Source of the DNA: Candidatus Villigracilis adiacens
Lineage (GTDB): Bacteria > Chloroflexota > Anaerolineae > Anaerolineales > Villigracilaceae
DNA: 64,000 nt
NCBI GenBank assembly: GCA_016703605.1
Contig: JADJBU010000002.1
Span: forward strand, 186,001-250,000
Direction of reading: 5' to 3'
Shown here: one piece after another, positions 58,503-64,000 of the stretch
How positions within the stretch are numbered: position 1 is the stretch's first letter
How the letters are laid out: every line of letters begins with the position of its first letter
Notes under the pieces: model-generated
Seen by the model: the letters and a program-made list of their open reading frames with translations, nothing else
Databases searched by the model: none
What the model was told of the DNA's origin: nothing
Made by a program: the position numbers and the translations under genes

Positions 58503-59060
58503 TTAGTAGTGACACGTGCCGCAGTCGGCGAGTTTGATCAGTTTTTCCTGATCGTCCCCGGCGGTTTCGATGTGACAGTTCAAACACCAGCCCATGTTCA
58601 TCACCTGCGGATTTTCGTAGATGCCCATCTGGCTCACATCGCCGTGGCAGTCTTCACAGTTCTTCCCCGCGGCGATATGCGCGCGATGGTTGAATTGAAC
58701 GAAATCCGGGACGATGGCAACGGGAACCCATTCGAGCGATTGACCGCTGAGGACGGCGTCCTTAAGCGGGGCAAGCAATGCGCTGTCGCGGGTTTTTACG
58801 ATCTGATTGTGGCACGCCCAGCACTTCGCCTGTGAGGGAAGCCCGGCGGCAGGACCCTTGGATGCCCCCGGATGGCAATACAAACACTGAATGCCAAAGG
58901 CAACATGGGTCTTATGGGGAAAGCCTGGAACAGGTTGTTCGGGCGCCTGCTGGGTGGTCCATAACCCATAGGCAGCCGCGCTGAACACTGCCAGGAACAC
59001 AATTCCCACCGCGATCAGACCAAGCGGCTGTTTCAGCCAGTCAAATAACTTTTTGATCAT
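58503..59060 (-). CDS. actA: ACIII pentaheme cytochrome c subunit ActA
   Basis: 185 residues from ATG 59060, with AGGAG upstream. One N-terminal membrane helix and five CxxCH sites (CLYCH, CWACH, CEDCH, CLNCH, CGTCH), plus His residues for the sixth ligands (PHKTH, NHRAHIA). It is the first gene of the ACIII operon and covers the Fe-S unit at the outer face. Confidence 0.93.
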   Translation of the reverse strand: MIKKLFDWLKQPLGLIAVGIVFLAVFSAAAYGLWTTQQAPEQPVPGFPHKTHVAFGIQCLYCHPGASKGPAAGLPSQAKCWACHNQIVKTRDSALLAPLKDAVLSGQSLEWVPVAIVPDFVQFNHRAHIAAGKNCEDCHGDVSQMGIYENPQVMNMGWCLNCHIETAGDDQEKLIKLADCGTCHY

Positions 59061-59222
59061 GGATGCTCCTGAAAATAATATAGGCAATGCCGCCCGTATC
59101 AGGAGACGGCATTAGCAAATTGCCGTGGTACATTTTCGATAAATAACGCGGCGCGTCGTTCCGTCAATAAATGAACGCCCAATCATTTCCTGCGCGCCAG
59201 CCCGCGTCATTTTACATCAATA

Positions 59223-59247
59223 TGTGCGCCAATACATTAGGCGCACA
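59223..59247. promoter_or_regulatory. Inverted repeat upstream of the ACIII operon
   Basis: TGTGCGCC (59223-59230) and GGCGCACA (59240-59247) are perfect 8-bp arms with 9 bp between, ~165 bp upstream of actA. Candidate regulator site. Confidence 0.4.
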
Positions 59248-59324
59248 ACGAAGGGATTATACAATGAAAGTGTAAAAAAGTACAAGTTTCCCCTTGTTTA
59301 TCGACATGGCTGCTGTAAAGCCCG

Positions 59325-59410
59325 GGCAGACGATGGGTTTAACCGGGGTCAAACGTCTCCAGACGTTCGAGCTTTTCTCCAAAGTTGGGAGCCTCTTCAA
59401 CAGGCTCAGG
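59325..59410. repeat. Double-hairpin repeat (copy 8, decayed)
   Basis: AACGTC-TCCA-GACGTT is the first hairpin; TCTCCAAAGTTGGGAGC follows. It resembles the family but is less complete. The region 59248-59324 shows no supportable feature. Confidence 0.5.
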
Positions 59411-59454
59411 GCAGATATTTACAATCCAAACCGACAACCTTAGCTTTCCCCCTG

Positions 59455-59550
59455 CCCCCGGGAGCGCTCAAAGTTTGTTATTTGGACTGCAAAATCTCCT
59501 GGTTTTGCAGTCCAAAGTCTGGCGCTTTGGACTCCGCCCTTGCAACCTTT
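59455..59550. repeat. Double-hairpin repeat (copy 9)
   Basis: It starts with GAGCGCTCAAAGTTTGTTATTTGGACT, then GCAAAATC-TCCT-GGTTTTGC flanked by GGACT/AGTCC, then TCCAAAG-TCTGGCG-CTTTGGA. The opening string also occurs at 27424-27452 and, in part, at 485-515. Confidence 0.65.
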
Positions 59551-59608
59551 TAGTGCGCCCCCTGCCCCGTTTGCCGCGCCGCGTAACATCGGTATATAAT
59601 GAGAGATA

Positions 59609-59857
59609 ATGAAAACAAGGCATTTCCTCGTCATTACCGCGGCGCTCCTCGGGTTTCTGATCCTCGCCCTGAGCCTGACAAATTTCAACCCGACGGACGC
59701 CCTTGCAATGGGATTCAACGCCAGCCAGGTTTCACAGGCAGGCGCTGCGCAGGCGAACGGCGGCTCGGAGATCGGCTCCACAAATGGGATCGTTGTGATG
59801 GGCATTGTCATCGTCCTGATCGTGACCCTGCCCCTGGCGCTGCGCGGCAAAAAATAA
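59609..59857 (+). CDS. Small membrane protein, 82 aa
   Basis: Two hydrophobic segments, a signal-like N-terminus (FLVITAALLGFLILALSL) and a C-terminal helix (GIVVMGIVIVLIVTLPLAL), flank a Gly/Ala/Gln-rich loop. No family is recognised. It lies just upstream of the PhoB-like gene, with its own region before the Pho-like boxes. Confidence 0.55.
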   Translation: MKTRHFLVITAALLGFLILALSLTNFNPTDALAMGFNASQVSQAGAAQANGGSEIGSTNGIVVMGIVIVLIVTLPLALRGKK

Positions 59858-59899
59858 GTCAAAAGCGCGTCCCGCCGGGCAAAAGGCTCAAAGCCCTCG

Positions 59900-59959
59900 T
59901 TAACATTCGGTATTAATGTCATTAACCCCGTCTTAACCGAAGCGCGAGCCCCTTATGAT
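59900..59959 (+). promoter_or_regulatory. Pho-box-like promoter of the response regulator
   Basis: TTAAC or close variants begin at 59900, 59911 (degenerate, TATTAATG), 59922 and 59933, exactly 11 bp apart, as in PhoP/PhoB sites. A -10 TATGAT (59954-59959) lies 15 bp after the last repeat, with start codon 12 bp further on. This suggests autoregulation. Confidence 0.6.
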
Positions 59960-59971
59960 ATAGTGCCATTC

Positions 59972-60679
59972 ATGTCTGAAAAAATATTGATCGTCGAAGA
60001 TGAACTGGCTTTGCAGGAAACGCTTGCTTACAACCTGAAAAAAGAGGGGTACAACGTCGAAACCACGGCAGACGGAAGGTCCGCGCTGGAAGCCGCCCGC
60101 AAGTCGAAACCCGACTTGATCGTATTGGACATCATGCTGCCCGAAATTGACGGCTTCGAAGTGGCGCGCATCCTGCGCAAGGAAATGAGCGCCGCCATTC
60201 TCATGCTGACCGCCCGCGACGACGAGATCGACCGCGTGGTGGGGCTTGAAGTGGGCGCCGACGATTACCTGACCAAACCCTTCTCGATGCGCGAACTGGT
60301 CGCCCGGGTAAAAGCCCAACTGCGCCGGGCGCGGCTGCTCAAGGAGGAAATGGGCAAACCGGTCGAAGAGGCAAAACACGAAACCCTGACCTACGACAAC
60401 CTGACCATAAACCTGACCCGCCGCGAAGTGTTGTTGAACGAACAGCCGATCCAGCTTAAACCGAAGGAATATGAACTGCTGCTCTTCCTTGCCGAACACC
60501 GCCGTCAGATGCTCTCGCGCGAATTCATCCTTGAACGGGTCTGGGGCTGGGATTTCATCGGCGACAGCCGCACCGTGGACGTGCATGTGCGCTGGCTGAG
60601 GCAAAAGATCGAAGAAAACCCAGGCGAACCAAAACGCATCGTCACCGTGCGGGGCGGCGGGTATCGCTTCGAGGGATAA
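59972..60679 (+). CDS. phoB: PhoB/PhoP-like response regulator
   Basis: 235 residues from ATG 59972. The receiver domain has the acidic pair ED, phospho-Asp in IVLDIML, the Thr in LTARD and Lys in LTKPFS. The winged-helix OmpR/PhoB effector fills residues ~135-235. Pho-like boxes upstream, the PhoR-like kinase downstream and polyphosphate kinase nearby support phosphate control, though other OmpR-type roles are possible. Confidence 0.88.
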   Translation: MSEKILIVEDELALQETLAYNLKKEGYNVETTADGRSALEAARKSKPDLIVLDIMLPEIDGFEVARILRKEMSAAILMLTARDDEIDRVVGLEVGADDYLTKPFSMRELVARVKAQLRRARLLKEEMGKPVEEAKHETLTYDNLTINLTRREVLLNEQPIQLKPKEYELLLFLAEHRRQMLSREFILERVWGWDFIGDSRTVDVHVRWLRQKIEENPGEPKRIVTVRGGGYRFEG

Positions 60680-60736
60680 TCACGCGCTGCGTAATTCGTA
60701 ATCAGCGCGTCACACATCACGCATTTCGTATTACGC

Positions 60737-61966
60737 ATGATCCAACTTCCGTATATTCTTGCGCTCGTTTTTTTTCTGATCGCCGCCTGGTTTGCATGGC
60801 GGTTTTACGATTTAAAGAAGCGGCTCGACGCCTACGCCAAAACGGTCCGCAAACAGGGCGGCGCGCAGGACCCCGCCGGAGACCTCGAAGCCATCTCTGC
60901 GGCTGTGAACGCGTTGCAAACCGCATTTCGATCCGACCAGGTGGCGCTCAACGCCGAAAACGCCCGCCTTGCCACCGTGCTGGCGCAGCTGACCGACGGT
61001 GTCCTCATCGCCGACGCGGAGGGGCGCGTCCAACTGGCGAACCCGGCGGCGGGCAGCCTTTTTGGAATCGGCAGCCCCACCGGGCAGACCGTGGCGCAGG
61101 TTGTGCGCAACCACCAACTCATCGAAGCCTGGAAGCGCTGCCAAAAGACGCGCCGGGTCGAAGTTGAAACCGTGGAACTCCCCTCCCGCAAACTGATGCT
61201 GCAACTTACGGTCATCCCCGACGAACACGAAGGCGGGAGCCTGCTGCTTGCGCAGGATATGACCCAGGTACGCAAACTGGAAATGGTGCGGCGCGACTTT
61301 ATCTCGAATGTTTCGCACGAACTGCGGACTCCGCTGGCCTCGCTCAAAGCGCTGACGGAGACCCTGCAAAGCGGCGCATTACTGGACCTGGAAGCCGGTC
61401 CGCGGTTCCTCGAGCGGATTCACACCGAGGTGGATGCGCTGACGCAGATGACGCAGGAATTGCTCGACCTTTCGCGCATCGAATCGGGGCAGGTGCAATT
61501 GAATTACGAATCGTTATCCCCGCGTAAGTTGATCCACTCCGCGGCGGAACGGATGAAGGCGCAGATCGAGCGCGCCAGGCTGAAACTGGATGTGGAATGT
61601 GAGGACAGCCTGCCGAACATCATGGCAGACCGGAACCGTCTCGAGCAGGTGCTGGTCAATTTGATCCATAATGCGGTCAAGTTCAACAAGCCGGGGGGAA
61701 GCATCCGCCTGGGTGTGGAAACAACTCCCGGCGGAGTCCGATGCGCGGTGCGGGATACGGGATCAGGCATTCCGGCGGAGAGTCTCACCCGCATCTTCGA
61801 GAGGTTTTATAGAGTCGATTCATCCCGCACCGGGTCCGGCACGGGATTGGGGCTTTCGATATCAAAGCACATCATCGAAGCGCACGGCGGGAAAATCTGG
61901 GCGGAGAGCGATGAGGGTCGCGGCAGTTCGTTCTTTTTTGAGATCCCCGCAAATAAAAATCAATGA
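60737..61966 (+). CDS. phoR: PhoR-like sensor histidine kinase
   Basis: 409 residues. One N-terminal membrane helix (LPYILALVFFLIAAWFAWRF), a coiled region, a PAS domain (~80-180), HisKA with FISNVSHELRTPLASL, and HATPase_c with N-box LIHNAVKFN, DTGSGIP, and TGLGLSI. It lacks a large extracytoplasmic sensor, as in PhoR. No ribosome site is clear in the 57-bp gap after the regulator, which holds an imperfect GCGTAAT/ATTACGC inverted repeat. Confidence 0.88.
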   Translation: MIQLPYILALVFFLIAAWFAWRFYDLKKRLDAYAKTVRKQGGAQDPAGDLEAISAAVNALQTAFRSDQVALNAENARLATVLAQLTDGVLIADAEGRVQLANPAAGSLFGIGSPTGQTVAQVVRNHQLIEAWKRCQKTRRVEVETVELPSRKLMLQLTVIPDEHEGGSLLLAQDMTQVRKLEMVRRDFISNVSHELRTPLASLKALTETLQSGALLDLEAGPRFLERIHTEVDALTQMTQELLDLSRIESGQVQLNYESLSPRKLIHSAAERMKAQIERARLKLDVECEDSLPNIMADRNRLEQVLVNLIHNAVKFNKPGGSIRLGVETTPGGVRCAVRDTGSGIPAESLTRIFERFYRVDSSRTGSGTGLGLSISKHIIEAHGGKIWAESDEGRGSSFFFEIPANKNQ

Positions 61967-62304
61967 CCGAGCAATACGGCTTCGGCTGATTCGAGCTGGG
62001 AGTAAACCGGGATGATGGCGGGGATGTCGGTGATCTCGAGCACGCCCATCACGTCGGGGGTCGGGTTGAGCAGGACCATTTTTCCCTTGCGTGAGAACAT
62101 GGATTTGGCGTTGGTGACGAGCAATCGGATTCCGATGGAGGCGAGAAAATCAACGCCCGACATGTCAACGATCACTTTTGGGGTTTCTCCGGCGCAATAG
62201 CCGGTGAATTTTGTCTCGACCTCATTCACCCCCATGATGTCCATCCTGCCGCGCAGTTGCAGGAGGGTAATGCCGTTCTTCAATTCGGTTGCCGTGAATT
62301 CCAT
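61960..62304 (-). CDS. STAS-domain anti-sigma-factor antagonist
   Basis: 114 residues from ATG 62304, with AGGTGA upstream. A single STAS domain: DMSGVDFLASIGIRLL holds the phosphorylatable Ser of the SpoIIAA type. It would bind an anti-sigma kinase; none is in the window. The gene's end overlaps the phoR end by seven bases, convergent. Confidence 0.87.
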   Translation of the reverse strand: MEFTATELKNGITLLQLRGRMDIMGVNEVETKFTGYCAGETPKVIVDMSGVDFLASIGIRLLVTNAKSMFSRKGKMVLLNPTPDVMGVLEITDIPAIIPVYSQLESAEAVLLGH

Positions 62305-62345
62305 GCGAGTCACCTGTTGTGTTGGGATGGCTCATTATATGGATG

Positions 62346-62377
62346 TTAACGGGATCGATTGTTAACAACAGGTTATG
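62346..62377 (-). promoter_or_regulatory. TTAAC boxes upstream of the STAS gene
   Basis: GTTAAC occurs twice (62345 and 62361) and GGTTATG follows 11 bp on. TATAAT lies on the minus strand near 62335. It may be another Pho-like site, spacing imperfect. Confidence 0.35.
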
Positions 62378-62381
62378 ATTT

Positions 62382-64000
62382 TTACATATCCATCAGGCGC
62401 TGTTGAATGTCGAAACGTTTTTCTTCGCTTTCGGCTTTGGCGCGCTGGTAGGTTCCGTCTGCCTGAAGGATGCGCGCGCGGACGTTGTCTTTTAGGTAGG
62501 CTTCGAGAATCTTCTCGCGCATGAGACGGACATGCCTTTGGTTCTCGACCGGGAAGACGACTTCGACGCGGTGGTTTAGGTTGCGGGGCATCAGGTCGGC
62601 GCTGCCGAGGTAGACCTCTTCGCTGCCGTTGTTTTGGAAGTAGAAGACGCGGCTGTGCTCAAGGTAGCGCCCGACGATGCTTACCACGCGGATGTTTTCG
62701 CTGATGCCTTTAATCCCGGGGCGCAGGCAGCACATGCCGCGCACGAGCAGGTCGACCTGCACGCCCGCCTGGGAGGCTTGATACAGCAGTTGGATCATTT
62801 CGGTATCGACCAGCGAGTTGATTTTGAAGATCAGCCGCGCCTTGTTCCCGGCTTGGGCGTGTTCGATCTCGCGGCGGATGAGTCTTTCCATTTGTTCGCG
62901 CAGGTTGACGGGGGCGACCAGCAGTTTCTTGTAACTTTTCTTTGTGGAATAGCCGGTCAGGTAGTTGAAGAGGTCGGTGGAGTCGGCTCCCATGTCTTCG
63001 TCGCAGGTGAACATGCCGAAGTCTTCGTAGATGCGCGAGGTGACGGCGTTGTAGTTGCCGGTGGCGAGGTGCAGATAACGGCGGATGCCCTCCCCTTCCT
63101 TGCGGACGACCATTGCCACCTTGCAATGCGTCTTCAGCCCGACCAGCCCGTAGACGACATGCACGCCCGCATCCTCCAGCCGCCGCGCCCAGCCGATGTT
63201 GGATTCTTCGTCGAAGCGGGCTTTGAGTTCGACCAGCACGGCCACCTGTTTGCCGCGTTCGGCGGCTTCGAGCAGGGCTTCGACCACGGGCGCGTTGGCG
63301 CCGACCCGGTAGACGGTTTGTTTGATCGCCAGCACGTGCGGGTCGCGCGCCGCCGCGTTGAGGAAGTCCACGACCGGGGAAAAGGAATCATAAGGCTGGT
63401 GGAAGAGAATATTCCCGGCGCGGATCACGTCGAAGATGTTGGTGGTCACATCGAGGGAGCGGATCGCTTTGGGGACGCGCTGAATGTAGGGGGCGTATTT
63501 CAGGTCGTGACGCTCGACGTTGTTGTATAACTGCCAGAGATTCGCCAGCCCGAGCGGATGCGGCAGCATGTAAACGTCGTTCTGGTTGACTTCGAGGTTT
63601 TCCACCAGCAGGTCGCGCATCTCATCGGGCATGGTGGGGTAGACCGTTACCTGCACCACCGACCCAAATTTACGCTTGCGGATGTTCGCCTGCATGGTTT
63701 CGAGCAGGTCGTCGGCTTCAAGTTCCTGGATCTCGATGTCGGCGTCGCGCACGATGCGGAAGGGATGGGCGGCAGCCACCTCGAGCCCGGGGAAAAGTTC
63801 GCCAAGGTTCGCCGCGATCACCTGGTCAAGCCAGACAAAGTAATGGTGATGCGGAATCGTCCCGTCTTTGCGTTCGCCGCCGGAGGAGCGTTTGATCGGC
63901 ACAAGGCGCGGCAGGGTGTCGGGAATTTTCAGGCGCGAGAATTTTTCATGTCCCTTTTTGTCGCGGATGACGATGGCAAGGTTCAGGCTGAGATTCGATA
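62382..64000 (-). CDS. ppk: Polyphosphate kinase 1 (runs off window)
   Basis: About 539 C-terminal residues; the N-terminus is beyond 64000. The frame enters with SNLSLNLAIVIRDKKGHEKFSR and contains the PPK1 blocks LHQPYDSFSPVVDFL, AIKQTVYRVG, ATGNYNAVTSRIYEDF and the catalytic His in YLEHSRVFYFQN, then YLGSADLMPRNLNHRVE. It polymerises phosphate from ATP. It ends ~70 bp upstream of the STAS gene, and the PhoB/PhoR-like pair lies just beyond, fitting phosphate storage under Pho control. Confidence 0.93.
   Translation of the reverse strand, partial: SNLSLNLAIVIRDKKGHEKFSRLKIPDTLPRLVPIKRSSGGERKDGTIPHHHYFVWLDQVIAANLGELFPGLEVAAAHPFRIVRDADIEIQELEADDLLETMQANIRKRKFGSVVQVTVYPTMPDEMRDLLVENLEVNQNDVYMLPHPLGLANLWQLYNNVERHDLKYAPYIQRVPKAIRSLDVTTNIFDVIRAGNILFHQPYDSFSPVVDFLNAAARDPHVLAIKQTVYRVGANAPVVEALLEAAERGKQVAVLVELKARFDEESNIGWARRLEDAGVHVVYGLVGLKTHCKVAMVVRKEGEGIRRYLHLATGNYNAVTSRIYEDFGMFTCDEDMGADSTDLFNYLTGYSTKKSYKKLLVAPVNLREQMERLIRREIEHAQAGNKARLIFKINSLVDTEMIQLLYQASQAGVQVDLLVRGMCCLRPGIKGISENIRVVSIVGRYLEHSRVFYFQNNGSEEVYLGSADLMPRNLNHRVEVVFPVENQRHVRLMREKILEAYLKDNVRARILQADGTYQRAKAESEEKRFDIQQRLMDM

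Overview
The window reads as chromosomal DNA of a Chloroflexota bacterium, most likely of the Anaerolineae. The evidence is gene content: an alternative complex III (ACIII) operon, a ba3-type (B-family) cytochrome oxidase, many short lipoproteins with Thr/Pro-rich linkers, a sortase fused to an LPxTG-like linker, and AATPase/PlsC/PilZ genes of the kind common in that class. The species cannot be named from sequence reading alone. All genes are bacterial and no prophage, plasmid or CRISPR array was seen.

Layout. 1-9 kb: a partial gene with a promoter flanked by twin palindromic operators, lipoproteins, an AhpD-like protein, a secreted repeat protein ending in a sortase domain, etfAB, and an AT-richer block of small membrane proteins. 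9-16 kb: tRNA-Leu, gyrA behind a terminator-like leader, birA, a LysM/M23 peptidase and rho. 16-24 kb: a respiratory block, all on the minus strand: an Rrf2-type regulator, two Sco proteins, ba3 oxidase subunits IIa, II and I, then a 780-residue cytochrome b / ferredoxin / MvhD / cytochrome c fusion. 24-29 kb: an orphan ABC permease pair, one of which carries a C-terminal beta-propeller, a transposase remnant, an esterase lipoprotein, and a tandem array of tRNA-Pro-like 5' halves leading into a real tRNA-Pro that abuts a GIY-YIG nuclease ORF and a tRNA relic. 29-51 kb: mostly housekeeping and metabolic genes (rnhB, hydantoinase, two small beta-carbonic-anhydrase-like proteins, SulP, PlsC pair, PilZ, thiolase, PatB-like lyase, sulfotransferase, lgt, galE). 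51-52.4 kb: tRNA-Ser followed by seven tandem copies of its own 3' end plus terminator. 52-59 kb: the ACIII operon (actA-B1-B2-C-D-E plus a second cytochrome c). 60-64 kb: a PhoB/PhoR-like pair behind 11-bp-periodic TTAAC boxes, a STAS protein and polyphosphate kinase, which fits phosphate control.

How the genes work together. ACIII would oxidise quinol and pass electrons through cytochrome c to the ba3 oxidase, whose CuA centre is loaded by Sco proteins; the Fe-S-type Rrf2 regulator heads that operon. The fusion protein next to the oxidase has two b-hemes, two 4Fe-4S sites, an MvhD domain and a c-heme in one chain and may be an additional electron entry or exit point; its substrate is unknown.

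The most unusual DNA is non-coding. Two tRNA loci 23 kb apart carry tandem arrays derived from the tRNA itself, and both share a CCCCATTGAGGGG hairpin inserted in the T-arm of the tRNA relics, one of them next to a GIY-YIG nuclease. Separately, at least nine intergenic sites carry a dispersed element made of a hairpin with a TCCT (or TCTCC) loop followed, in the best copies, by a second hairpin with the complementary AGGA loop, while stem sequences differ between copies.
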